DNA of 64,000 nt from Micractinium sp. NFX-FRZ (Eukaryota; Chlorophyta; Trebouxiophyceae; Chlorellales; Chlorellaceae). The stretch spans positions 121,197 to 185,196 of the forward strand of contig JAPTJF010000070.1 of NCBI GenBank assembly GCA_029339195.1, written 5' to 3'. The first letter of the stretch is position 1; each line of letters begins with the position of its first letter. The position numbers and the translations under genes were made by a program. Of this stretch, positions 43,230-54,704 are shown piece by piece. The notes beneath the pieces are model-generated. The model was not told where the DNA came from, did not search any database, and saw only the letters and a list, made by a program, of their open reading frames with translations.

Positions 43230-46200
43230 ATGCTGCCCGCCCTGCTCCTTGTTGCCCTGCTGGCACTTCTGTCAGCTGCGGGTGCAGCGGTGCCTGCCAC
43301 CTTTGAGGAGGGCCGTGCAGGCACGGCCCCGCTCTGGCAGTTCAATGCCGGCCTCACTGAAAAGCTGCCACCAACATTGAGGTGAGCAGGCGGCCGTTGT
43401 GACGCCCAGGCTAACTGGCGGTTGGCTGGCTGATGGGTGGCCAGAGGCCCTGTCAAGCTGCGGCCTTGCCGTGCTTGCATTGTCTCTGCCAACACCTATA
43501 GAGCTGCCCTGACCTGATGCCTGGTGCTTCAGGTCCCGCCACACACTGGTCTACCAAGCCACCTTGCCAGCCAGCGCTGCCAGCGCAGTGTGTGCTGCTG
43601 CCCAGGCCGGCGCAGCCGTCAGCGTGGAGGGCCTGGCCCCCGCCCAGGCGCTGCAGGTAAGCCCGCTGCCTAACCTGCCCGCATCCCTGTCACTCCACTA
43701 CCGAAGACGTTTTCTGCGTAGCCATTGTTGGGCGGACGGTAAGCTGAGTCAGCTGCTGCTCCCTTCGTGCCTCGCCTCTGTGTCCCATCTCCCCCAAAGT
43801 CGCCCGCTGTGTGTCATGTCTTCTTCTTCTTCCCCTCTATCCGCCCTGCAGGTGGTGGCAGCCACGCCAGAGTGCACAGCAGGGGCAGCGGTACCGCCCG
43901 GCAGCGGCGCCCCAAGAGCACAGGCGCTGCTGAACGTGCAGGGGTCAGCAGCCGGCGATGCCGATGCATGGAGAGCGGTGAGTTGGCTATCTTTCTGTTC
44001 CTGCTTGAAAGGGGAACAATATTGCAAATCATCAACTCAAGGGTTCAGGGGGTTCTGGGGCCACCCCTCACGTGCTCCGGACCCATGGTCCCTGCACTTC
44101 CCCCTCACCGGCCGGCGGTGCCACCCTCTTGCCGTGCAGCTGTTCTGCACGACTGAGGCTGAGCCGTGCCTGTTGTACCGCTTCGTCGGGCCCTGCCTAC
44201 ACGGCCGGTGCAGCGTGCACCCACAGCACGGCGGCGGCAGCAGCTGGGCAGCGGCAGCGGCAGGCACAACATGGCCGAGCCTGTTGGCCATCCGGTGAGG
44301 CCAATGCTTCTATTACTTATTACTTGAGGAGGAGTGCACCTGTTGTTGCTGCCTTGCTCTGGCTTTGCTGCTGAGCACTCTTTGAGCTGCCCTCAAAAGA
44401 AGAAGAAGAATACGCCCTTGGGCGTGGGTTGAGGAAACCAGCAGAGGAAATCTCTTTGAGCTGCCCTCACTGTAGCATTACTGCCAAGCCTGCCTGGCCT
44501 CCCATGCGTGCAGGAGCGTGAGCCGTGCGCGAGAGGCATTCCGGCACCACAGCAGCCTGCTGCAGCAAAACGTGAGTGTGGGTCACACCGTGTCAGCGGC
44601 GGCTAGAAGGTGGCTGGAAGGTGGCTGCCCATTGACAGCTGTGAAGGCATGCAAGCGTACACATACACATACACTCCCCCTGCTTCTTGCCCAAGCCCGC
44701 CCGCCTGCAGGACACCTCGGCTGCTGAGGCGGCCTTCCAGCAGTGGCAGGCGCGCATGGGTGTCACCTACACCTCACCAGAGGCAAGGGTGAGCAGGTGC
44801 CGGGAAGCTGCTGCTGTGCATGCTGAGCTGGCGGGAGCAGTGCTGGCAGCAGCGCCATATCTGGACATGTGCTGCTGCGGCGGCGGTGGCGAGATGCGCG
44901 GCACACCAGCTGGTGTGGCAGGATGCTGTCTGGCTAGGCTCAGTGTGCCTCCCACGCCGCTGCTGCCCCTGTGCAGGCCGTTGCATTCCACGCCTTTGCT
45001 GCCAGTATCCGCCGGGTCGCTGAGCTGGCGCAGCAGCCCGGGCTGTCCTATGTGCCCGGGCTGACCCAGTTTAGCGACCTCTCGCCACAAGACTTCAGGC
45101 AGCGGATGCTGAGGCCCAAGCCGCCACCGCCCGCACTGCCATACGGAAGTCGTGTCAACACGTGAGCGCTCTGCCTAGCCGGCTGTCTGGAAAGACCGTG
45201 TGTGTGGTGAGCGTGCACTCCCCTGTGCGACAAGCAGGCTGCCATGCAGGCAGGCGGGCAGGCAGGTTCCCAGCAGGGCTCATCAGAGGTACTGAGCCAC
45301 AGCGCCCTCCCTCCCCCACCCCTCCCTCTGCCCTCCCACCTGCTCGCCTGGAACCAGCAGCTCTGCGAGCGAGCTGGCGCAGCACGTGCGCCGCCCCACC
45401 TCGGTGGACTGGCGGGAGCGCGGGAAGGTGACGCCCGTCAAGGACCAAGGCATGTGCGGCTGCTCATGGTAAGCGTGCAGAGCATAGCAGTGAGTGAACG
45501 GGCAGGTGGGAGGCGTTGACCGTGCTGCTCAAGGCGCTGCGCTGCGCTGTGCTCCGCGGTGGCAGGCTCCCCCCTCATCTCGATGCCCCCTGCACGCAGC
45601 AACAGGACGTTTACCGGTATTGCCGCCATCGAGGCCCGGGTGGCTACACCATGCACATCACTGCCAGGCTCTGGCCGGCGCCTCACTCACCACCGCCCCC
45701 TTACATTCCGTTTGCAGGGCGTTTGCCGGCGTTGGCGCCATCGAGGCCCGGGTGGCCATCACCAGGAACCAGACGCTTGACCTGTCTGAGCAGCAGGTGG
45801 CCTCTTGCGCCCTGTGCACCTGCTACACAAACGTGCTGTCGGGGGTAAGCTACTCTTCGGCCCCCCGATTTGGTGCAGTTTGCCGGCTGGGTTGCTGTGA
45901 TTTTCCCGCCGGCTGGGACTCTGATGGATCACATCAAGGCTGGACCCTGCGCCTCTGAGTTGCGAGGAACACGGCTGCTGCTGCTGCTGCTGCCGCCGCT
46001 GCTGCTGCTGCTGCTGCAAGGCCAGCCACGATCGGCTTCTGCTGCCTTTGACTGCAGGCCAGCGTGTGTCCCGGGAAGTACTGCGGCGGCTGCGATGGCG
46101 CACCCTCCTCGATGGTGGGTGACCTCATCCTGCGCCACCGCAAGCCGCAACTGAGCCGCAGCACAAGCAAGCTGTGTGGCTGCCAGTGCTGGATCTGTGG

Positions 46201-49200
46201 CAATGGCTCTTGCCAAGGCACAGCAAGCGCTGCCCCCAAGCTGCTGGCTGGCCGGCTGGCTGGCTGGCTAGCACTGCCGCTGGGCGAGGAGGGAGACGGC
46301 AGCGAGCATCATTGTGGGTCTAGATCTGTGTCCTCACTCACCCTGTAGCCTGCTCACCGCTCCTGCTGTGCACGCTACCTCCCTGCCGCAGGCGTTCCTC
46401 ACGGGCAGGGAGATCCCGATAGTTGAGGAGGCAATCTATGTGAGTTGGAAGAACGGGCAGGCAGGCGGGTGTGCAGGCCGCCGGCTGGCTGGTGGGACAG
46501 CAGGGGGCCAGGCGGGTGGGCAGGCAAGGAAACAGCTGGCGGGTGAGAGCGCAGGTGGACGAGCCCTGGCAGGCAGGTAGCCTTGCCCCCAGGCACCCTG
46601 CCTAGTTTGCTTGTTTGCCTGTCCACTGCCACGTGCACATGCGTGCCAAGCTGAGCAGATGGCGCCCATGTCGGTCCCCCTGTGCAGGCCTACACCAGCG
46701 GCTCCAATGGTTCGCCCGGGTGGGTGGGTGACTGGCTGCCTGGGGCGGTGATGTGTGTGGTGGGCATGGGAGGGGTGGGTGCAGGCGGACGCCCTGCCCA
46801 GTGGGGTGCATCCTGTCCAGCCTCATCTGACAGGAAGACATTTGGTGTTTCCCATCCTAGCCAACGCCCTGCGCCAGCTGCACCCCCATTTTTCGGCTGC
46901 TCCCCGCCCGCAGGGTGTGCAACCCCAACCCCATTGGGTGCAAGCCCGAGAAGACGGTGAGGGTGTCCCGCTTTGCCGAGTACTTCAAGGCGCATGGGGA
47001 CCCCATCAACCCGACCAGCCTGATGGCGCTGCTTGAAGAGGTGAGCAGCCTGCGTCCGTGTGTGTGCATGTGGCGGGTGTGTGAAGTTGGAATGGGTGGC
47101 GGCAGGGCGGTTCCTGGGTGGGTGAACGAGATACTGCTGCGGTGGCACTGCTTGAAGATGTGCTCTGGGCCTGGGTGGTGTGACGTGCTTTCGGGTGCCG
47201 CTGCAGACTCACATGGGTCAGCAAACTGGCTCTGTGCGCCTTGTCGCGCTGTTTGGTGTGGCCGCCGGCCGAGGCAAGCGAAGGGGGTGGGGTGGCCAGC
47301 CATGGGGCAGGCGGAGCGTACGACATTGGGCCGAACTGCACAGGCAGCAAGGGCTGGGCTGGCTGGCTGCTCTCCGCTGTCAGTCCCACATAGGCCGGTG
47401 GGCCGCACAGCTGTGCCTGGGTCTGGCGATCAGCTTGAGCCAGGGGTTTGCCAGACAGCGCACCCCACCCCCACCATACACGGCTGTGTGTACATGTGCC
47501 TTTGCTGCGTGCAGGGCCCGGTGGTGGTGTCGATAAACGCCGACCCACTGTACAGCTACACTAGCGGCACGCTGCGGAGCAGGGACTGCCAAAGCAACCG
47601 GCCCAACCACGGTGGGTGGCACCCCTGCAGTGTGCCTCCCTCTGACTGCCCAGTGCCATACTGCGGGGCACACCCGTGCACTGTAGCCCGCTCTGGCCTT
47701 GCAGGGCGTGCCCATGCAAAGCAGCACGCTCGCCGGTGCAGCACACAACCTTCAACTGCCACCGCCTGGCTGCCCTGCAGACGTGCTTCTCGTGGGATAC
47801 AATGCAGTCGAGAGGCACTGGATTGCAAAGAATAGCTGGTGAGCGAACCACGCTGCTTGAGCCTGCCTGGCCCGGCTCTGCCCTACACCTGCTGTGCTGT
47901 GCTGTGCTATGCTCTTCTACTCAGTACAGGCTGTTTGCTCGGAGGTGCAGCCCCAGAGAGCGGGGCCCCCCACTGACACTGACCCAAAGGATCTCGCTTC
48001 CCTATTCAGCTGGCTGACGTGGCACAGCATCCCTGTGCCCGCTGCCCTCCCAGACACTGTCACCGACCCGCCTGCACCCGACCCACCAGCCTGCCCACTG
48101 TGTGACGCAATGCCCGCCTGCAGGGGCCCCACCTGGGGGGAGGGCGGCTACTTTAGGCTCGCCATGGAGGAGAGCGAGCTGGGGGTGAGTGAGGGCTACA
48201 GATTAGCAAGAGGTTGCTGAAGGGTCCTGACGAGGGTGAGTGAGGGGCATGAGGAGAGCGAGCTAGGGGTGAGTGAGGGGCATAAGGAGAGTGGTGGTCG
48301 CCAGGGGTAAGTTTGACTCACTAGCTCTGCTCGGCTACACAAGAGGTTGCTGACGGGTCCTAAGGAGAGGTGACAGGGGGGCTGAGGAGAGTGAGGGTCG
48401 TAACGAGAGGTGACTGGCGGGGCTTGCTTGCTTCGCTCGGACGGGCAGCGTGAAGATGGCAGTGGGTGGGGCCGCTGGGCCATTGGCAGCGGCGGCTGCC
48501 CACGCGCATACCGCCTGGCATGCACTCTCTCACCTCTACAACTTGCCGCCGGCTGCTTGCCCTCTGCAGCCCTGCGGCATGTACGCCTCCGTCTCCTTCC
48601 CCACCAGCCTGCACCTCCTGACAGACTTTCTCAACGCGCCCAAACAGCCGCCGCCAGCGCCACCCACCGCCTCCCTGCTGTCCGGCTGGTTCCAGCTCCG
48701 CCAGCCGCTGCTTGGACCAGATGTCTGCGCCGTTGCCTGCGCCGCCGGCGACCCCGCCTGCACCCTCCCCGCCACCATGCCCCCCGGCGCTCAGAGCGTC
48801 TATTTTGCGTACGAGTGCACCGCCGGCGTTGAAGAGGCAGCTTGGCATGCGCAGCCACGTGGGGAGGTGCTTGAGGGATGGCATCAGTTGGTGCATGGCG
48901 CCACAGGGCTGTGCCTGACGGTTGACACGTCAGCAGCGTTTGCCGGCCCTGCAACAGCAGGAGAGCCTGCAGGTGGGGCCGCCGCCTGCCGTGCTGCCGC
49001 CTGGGGGGCCTGCTGCTTGGGGTGCCTGCTGCTTGGGGTGCCTGCTGCTTGGGGTGCCTGCTGTCAGGAATGCCATCGCACTTCCTGTGTGTTGCTGCCG
49101 TGCATGCGCTCAACCTGTGCCACCTGGTCGCTGCTGACAGACCATATATTCACACCCTCGTGTTCACACGTTCTGCCTGCACGTAATGCTCTTGCCTAAT

Positions 49201-51120
49201 GTGTGCAGTTTATGCTCACATCCTGCCTCATCCCCCCCCACATGCAGCCGAGTATAACCAGCTGCTGGTGGCCCCCTGCCAGCCTGTCACTGCCCCCCAA
49301 GACAGCCCACAGCTCTTTAAGCTCAGCCCCCTGGCCAGCCAGGCGGGCATCGGAGGGGTGACACTGGAGGCAGCTGCCAGGGATGCAAGCCACGCACAGC
49401 GTGCCTGCGTGTCCTCCTGCCGGGCGCCCACTGCCCGGTGCCACAAATATGTGCCCCTGGGCACCTCTGCTGCGGTGCTGTCGTACTGCTACGCCCAAGA
49501 CACGCAGTACCAGGACAGAGACCCTGGCATGGTGCTCTCCCTGCTGCAGCTTCCCAGTAAGGGGTGGTACGGTTTGGTGGGGCGCTGCCAGCTGCTAAGT
49601 TTCATTGCGCAATGGCGGCTCAGTACGCTGGGGTGCTTGCTGGGCCTTCTAACCAGCTCAGCAGCTGCATTAATATTGTGGTGCCCGCCCTTGCCCCTGC
49701 AGCTCCGCCCTCCCCACCGCCCTCGCCCCCGGCGCCTCCGCCCCTCCCTCCATTGCCCAACCCTCCCCCGCCACCCCCCAGCCCTTCCCCGCCACCGCCC
49801 TGCCCTTCCCCGCCGCCGCCACAGCCCCCTTCGCCTTCACCGCCACTTCCACCTTCCCCTGCTCCACCCCCTCCGTCGCCCTCACCGCCCCTACCACCGT
49901 CCCGCTCCCCACCGCCTCCATCTCCGTCCCCGTCGCCACGACCCCCGCCTCCACCCCCGCCTCTCCCATCCCTTCCTCCTGCCCCACTGCCTCTCCAACC
50001 CTCACCGTTACCTCTCCCACCCCTTCCTCCTTCGCCACTGCCCTTCCCCCCCTCACCATCACTTCCCCCACCGCCATCGCCTCCTCTCCCTCTGCCACCG
50101 TCCTCGCCTAAAGGCGGTGGCAGGGATGCCGCCCACACCCCCGCACCCTCCCCACCTGCGCCACCACTGCCGCGCTCACCGCCAGTACCGCTTGTCCGCC
50201 GCCCGTCAGGGCTCCATTTTGCTCTCTACAGGGGCACGTTCACTAAGCTGCCAGCCTTCCCAGTCAAAGGGTGAGGCAATGCGGCGCTGGGGCTGGGCGC
50301 TTGTACATCAGGAGTGAGCACAACTTCAGCTGCTGCTGCTGCTGCTGCTTGCTGAGAGGTCAAATGCGCATGCTGCCTCCCCTCTTGCTGGCTGCAGGGT
50401 CACCCCTGAGAAGGGTCACTGCCCGGGGCTGCGGCTGGCCTGCACCCCATCCCTGCCAGGACGGTCCAAGGGCCAGGCCTGCCTGAGCACTGCAACCAAG
50501 GCATCCTTTGCCGCCCAGCTGACGGCGCAGCTGAGGGTGCCCCAGGCAGGCAGCGCACGGTTCCAACTGACGGCCACGGGCTGCGCCCGGCTGCTGGTGA
50601 AAACAGCCCAGGTGGCGGCAGTCAACCCGGCAGGTGAGCAACCAAGTGCAGAGGAGGGGCGCTGGGCATCGTGGCACCTGGACTTACCTGGGCGCTGGTT
50701 GACTGTAGTGGTCCATCCTCTGTGCTGGCCCCCAACAGCACACCATCCCCGCACTGATTGCCACCTGCAGGCCCGCTCTCCACCACGGCAATCGTGAGGA
50801 CAGGAGCCGTGCGAGTGGCAGCAGGCAGCGTATGGATCACAGTTGAGGTGCGGTTGGGTGCGTGGGTACCTCCTTGCCCCCAGATCTGCCCGCCTGCCCT
50901 ACCTCCTTGCCCCCAGATCTGCCCGCCTGCCCGTCCTCCCCTGTGCCTGCCAGCTCACCAGTCTCCCATGCAGTCAAGTGCCCCTTCATCTCCCTCCCCT
51001 AGCATGCAGTGGGCGGTGGGTTCAAGCACCAGCACCAGCCACACCCTCAAGCTCCTGTGGAAGCCGCCAGGCGCTGCTGCTGCCGCACCCTGGCAGGCGC
51101 TGCCGCTGGTGCCCGGCTGA
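43230..51120 (+). CDS. Secreted papain-like (C1A) protein with Ser at the catalytic Cys, Ser/Pro-rich stalk and PA14-like domain
   Basis: 22 exons with consistent phases (43230-43381 first, 51010-51120 last) encode 1099 residues. Residues 1-20 are a signal peptide. An I29-type inhibitor prodomain lies at about 206-275 ([18 protein letters not shown]). The peptidase domain spans about 305-560: [17 protein letters not shown], then [16 protein letters not shown]. Papain has C-G-S-C-W here; this gene has C-G-C-S-W, so Ser329 sits where the nucleophilic Cys should be. His492 ([10 protein letters not shown]) and Asn510 ([14 protein letters not shown]) are kept. Residues ~620-770 are Cys-rich with faint ricin-B-like features. 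About 770-905 is extensin-like Ser-Pro repeats, as in algal wall proteins. The end ([38 protein letters not shown]) resembles a PA14 carbohydrate-binding domain. Exon 8 has a NAGNAG acceptor; exons 9 and 16 have echoes. Confidence 0.85.
45606..45765 (+). repeat. Echo of protease exon 9, still in frame
   Basis: The first ~48 nt of exon 9 (real start 45718) are copied at 45606-45655 after an AG acceptor. The copy would read [14 protein letters not shown] instead of [14 protein letters not shown], without a stop. Confidence 0.88.
45974..46016 (+). repeat. CTG/CCG triplet run in intron
   Basis: A near-perfect (CTG)n tract, interrupted by CCGCCG, in the intron between protease exons 9 and 10. Confidence 0.95.
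48163..48420 (+). repeat. Echoes of protease exon 16 donor region
   Basis: The exon end plus donor (GAGAGCGAGCTGGGGGTGAG, about 48172) recurs at about 48253 with one change. Downstream, AAGAGGTTGCTGA(A/C)GGGTCCT occurs at about 48209 and 48343. The result is a set of degenerate tandem units after the real splice site. Confidence 0.8.
49703..50120 (+). repeat. Coding Ser-Pro repeat region
   Basis: Irregular codon repeats for Ser-Pro, Pro-Pro and Leu-Pro encode the ~135-residue extensin-like stalk of the protease-like protein. In algae and plants such Ser-Pro(n) stretches are hydroxylated and glycosylated wall modules. Confidence 0.9.
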
Positions 51121-51490
51121 TGAGACATGCGCCCCGCGGGGCACACACCCAGCAGCACACACCACGCCTTTTGTTTTCCGTACTGTTTATTCACTGCTGC
51201 TTATTTCCTTTGCCACATGTGTTGCCCTTGTGGACCTCCCCTCACAGAAACCCAGTGGGATGCCAGCATTGCAATGGGATGTGCTGTTGAAAAGGTATCG
51301 CGCATGCTCAGGAAGAAAGAGAGAGCTGTGCAACTCTCAGTCACGCAAGGTGGCATGGAATGAGTGAAGCCGAGTGCTGGGATCAATATGGGAGGGTGTT
51401 CACAGAGCAAGCGTCTCAGAAGCTGCCAGGCTGGCACGCCTGCTGTGCTGCGCGTGCTGTGCTCCGCGTGCCACGTGGCAATGGCCGCGC
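51121..51490. other. Convergent intergenic region
   Basis: 370 bp between the stop codons of the protease-like gene and F-box gene E. No gene seen. Confidence 0.5.
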
Positions 51491-52379
51491 TCAGCTGCGC
51501 CCCGCCGCAATCAGGCGCAGCGTGTGGCACGGCCCGCTGTACACATCAAGCCTTAACAGCCGCAGGCTGCTGCCCGCCTGAGCGGCCGCCGCAGCCGCCC
51601 TTGGCTGAACGAGCGGGCGGCACCAGGCTGCGCCAACTGCCGCCAGAGCGTCGGCGGTGGCGGTAGCGACTTGTAGCCGCCGGGACTCTGTGAGCTTGCC
51701 AGGCAGCCTCACAGAGAGGCGCATGTTGTGTATGTGGGGCGCAGCACCCTGCAGCCAGAGGCGTAGCGAGCGCAGGCGGCGCACCGCCCGCCTGCCGCTG
51801 CGCCGTGCCTGCACCATCTGCACAGCACGCTGCCAGCTGAAGGGGGCAGCGTGGGCTGGGCTGCTGTTGCCGCTGGCGCCAGCACTGCCGCTGCCCTCTT
51901 TGCCCAGGCTCACATCCACGATCCCCAGAAGCCCTGGGCTGGTGCACAGCTGCCGCCAGTGACGGCACACCAGCGGCACTGCTTGGTGCCTGCAGGCGGG
52001 GCGGCAGAAGCAGAGGGGAAGGCAGGTCTCCTTTAGTGCCTGTGGGCATGGTGGCAGACGGGAAGGGAAGGCAGCCCTGCTTGTAGCCGCCGGCGGGGCG
52101 GCAGGCGCAGGCGGGAAGGCAGCCTTGTGGGCGAGCACATCCCGGCGGCGGGGCGGCAGGCAGGGCGGCACCCAGTGCGGGATGTTTTAACAGCCGCATC
52201 ACACGATGCTTCTCCTTGGCACACCTCTCTTCCAGCGACAAGAGGGCGAAGCATTTAAGCAGGAGGTCGTCTGGCAGTCGCCTCCAGTCCGGCTCGTCTG
52301 CTCGGGGCGGCTTGCGCTGCAGGTGAGGCTGGCAACCTTGGCAGCTCAGGCAGGCGCCCATGGTGTCATCAAGTGGCAT
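51491..52379 (-). CDS. Short F-box protein E
   Basis: Two exons (52379-52225 and 51989-51491), phase 2, encode 217 residues. After an N-terminus with several Cys (MGACLSCQGCQPHL) the F-box reads WRRLPDDLLLKCFALLSLEE and continues across the conserved intron as RHQAVPLVCRHWRQLCTSPG. The rest is Ala/Arg/Leu-rich and corresponds loosely to exon 2 of the larger family members. The third exon with the main LRR block is missing, and a stop closes exon 2. It may be a short F-box adaptor or a copy that has lost its 3' part; I cannot tell which. The donor is AG|GTGTGC, not CG|GTGAG as in most paralogues. Confidence 0.6.
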
Positions 52380-52588
52380 TGGCGAGCAGCTGGTGCACCG
52401 TCACGATGGCCTTGCGACCTGCTGCTCGGCTGCTTTCCAGCTAGGCTGACGTCGTTACAGGTAGCCGGATCGCAGTGACAAGGTTTGATTTAATGAATTG
52501 CATTGCAGCAGCCAGCAGTCTTGCTTGTATCACGCTGGGTCTCGTGTGTATACCCTCCCTTATCGAGCACCCTGCCGCCCCCCTTCAG

Positions 52589-54302
52589 CTAGTGCAGCCC
52601 GGCGCGGCAGGCGGAGCAGCGCTGCTTGTCGTGCGGCCGCCGCATGTGTGAGGCCCGCTGCTGCTGCTCCAGGTACTCCCCCCGTTCATAGGCGTCTGCG
52701 CATGCAGCAGGCAAGGAAGGGGAAGGGGCGGGGGCAGGCAGAGCTGGTAAGATGCACAGCAGGGATGAGCCGAGGTGTTGTGGGGCAAAACCTCGAGGTT
52801 GAGCATGTCACCTCCAGACAGACAGGCGTTCCTGGCTATGTAGCGCCCCCCGGGGGGCCGCCTTCTGGCACCCACCCGCCCACCACCTGCCATCCAGCAC
52901 CTCTCTCTGAACCCCTGGCCCACGCACCCACCCACCCACCCAGCTGCTGAGAACATCCACGCTGCCACCAATTTACTGATCCACCGAGAGACACTCGGCC
53001 ATCATTGCTGCCTTGTCGGTTTGTGGACACAGCCCAACTTGTGCCTCCCCGGCTCCCAGGTGCCGCCGATGCAACGAGCAATAACCACCTTTCTGCCAGC
53101 CATTCAGTCCCCCATCAATCAGCCCCTGGCCACGCACCGTTGACAACCTCCCACCAGCCCATCGGTGCCGCCTGATCACGCACAAGTGAGCGTGTCATGC
53201 CGTGCCTCCCCAGCTCCCACGCAACACGCAGCACCGCCCATCCAGCCGCCCAGGCACTGTGCCACCCACGCCACTGCACTGGTCAACCACTCTCGCCCAC
53301 CTGTCAGCCACTCTGCCACGCGCACCGCCTCGTCAGCATACATGTGGGCATACACGTCGCGCTCGCACCGCTGGCAGCCCTGCTCCAGAGCTGTGATGCT
53401 GAACCTGCACAGGGGTGGGGTGGGGGCGCCAGAGGGCAGGCAGGAGGACGCCAGCTAAGCCATATACACATTGTGCCAGGTGTGCAGTGGGAGGCAGGGA
53501 CCTGTCTCTGCCACACATGGTGCACACGCGCACATTGGCTGCATGCCATACCCGGTTGGCCTGAGCCCTGCACTGCATGTGCACACCTGCACGCATACCA
53601 GCCGCTGCCTGCCCTGCTGCTGCCTGCCAGCGCGGGCACACCCACCTGTACTGCCACCGGCCCACCGGCTGCACAGTGATCAGCAACAGCACCTGTGCGC
53701 TGCTCCACGTGCGCCTGCACTTGCTGTTCCCACACTTGAATTTTCCTTTGACTTGGAAGGTGACCGCTGGCAGGCGCTGATAGCTGCCCTGCGGCGGCGG
53801 AGGGAGGCAGCAATGGCACAAGAGCAGGTGCTCGAGGAGTGAAGTGCAATTCAAGCGCTGTTTCCCGCGCTTGACAGCTGGCCATGGGCATGAGCGTGCT
53901 GTGCACTGGGTTAAGCATGGTGATGGCGTGAAGGCAGCAGGGTGTCAGTCAGGCTGTACTGCTTGGCCCTCATGCGGCAGTGCCTGATGCAGATGGCGGC
54001 ATGAGGGCAGCGCGCCGAGTGGGGCGCGGCTTCTTTCAGCTTCAGGCCCCTCCAGCACCAGCGCTGCTCAGCCTTTGCCCAGCCTGCCACTCACAGGCCA
54101 AGCCGCCCGCTGTGCCTGTGGGCAAGCCCTGCATCTTGCTACCTCCCACCTTGTGCTTCTTGGGGCAGCCGGGCGGGTGCTGGTGCGCGGGCCGCTCGCC
54201 CGTCCCCTGCAGGTCGACCGCAACCCAGTGCGGCTCCAGATACTGGGCGATCGCCTGAACCGCCTTTTCAATCTCCTCGGTGGCCACCGCGCGCCCCACC
54301 AT
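52589..54302 (-). CDS. 3CxxC-type zinc-finger protein
   Basis: Four exons: 54302-54150, 53788-53646, 53404-53301 and 52695-52589, phases consistent, 168 residues. The order of motifs matches the 3CxxC zinc-finger domain known from animal receptor-transporting proteins and fungal homologues: GKFKCGNSKCRRTWSSAQV (C70, C75, then W79), QYRFSITALEQGCQRC (C109, C112), and RPHDKQRCSACRAGLH (C160, C163) at the end, with a conserved His/Cys-rich spacing. A helical segment (DEAVRVAEWLTDAYERGEYL) sits between the second and third pair. The N-terminal 50 residues contain EEIEKAVQAIAQYL and a His/Lys-rich tail. The first pair is C-x4-C, not C-x2-C. Zinc binding is inferred; the cellular role in algae is unknown. 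It interrupts a run of F-box genes on the same strand. Confidence 0.75.
52925..53325. repeat. Degenerate ~160-bp tandem units before a 3CxxC exon edge
   Basis: Units at about 53041-53150 and 53201-53320 share GTGCCTCCCC(G/A)GCTCCCA and the following order. The second runs into the donor edge of exon 53404-53301, and an older copy seems to lie near 52925-53000. Confidence 0.5.
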
Positions 54303-54704
54303 CCCCGAGCCCGGCTGGCCTCGCCCCAGACCGAGCTAGGTGGAAGTGGACCCGTACCCTCAGGGCAGGCCTGGGTAGGGCACGCACTTTTACAGCGCGC
54401 AGATGTGTGGATCGGGCGAAACAAGTCGGCGAGAGGAAGAATGAACAAGACGCATGCATATCTCAGCGCGATCGCTGGAACACGGGGGCCACGGCCAGCA
54501 AGGCGGAGCATGCGCGGCACGCCTCGAGTTTGAGTGCTTGCACTTGCACGTTCAAGGAAGGTCATTGGGTCGAGGGATTGCATAAGAAATTGCTGTGATT
54601 TTAATACACAGGTTGATGAACAACAAAGTACGGGTCAAAACGTCAGAAACAACAAGAGCAGGGGTAGGGTGTTGGCCCGGTGCTACCGCACTAGCGCTGC
54701 CGCT

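Noticed and set aside
42599..43495. Long open frame of 298 codons on the minus strand
   Set aside because: It overlaps the first exon of the protease-like gene on the other strand and has Arg/Ala/Pro-rich, domain-free translation typical of GC-rich DNA.
46115..46340. Open continuation after protease exon 10 with a Cys-rich segment
   Set aside because: A good donor at 46115 and the phase-matching exon at 46392 restore the papain-family sequence, so this is intron.
49620..50138. Gly-rich open frames on the minus strand
   Set aside because: They mirror the Ser/Pro codon repeats of the protease-like protein's stalk.
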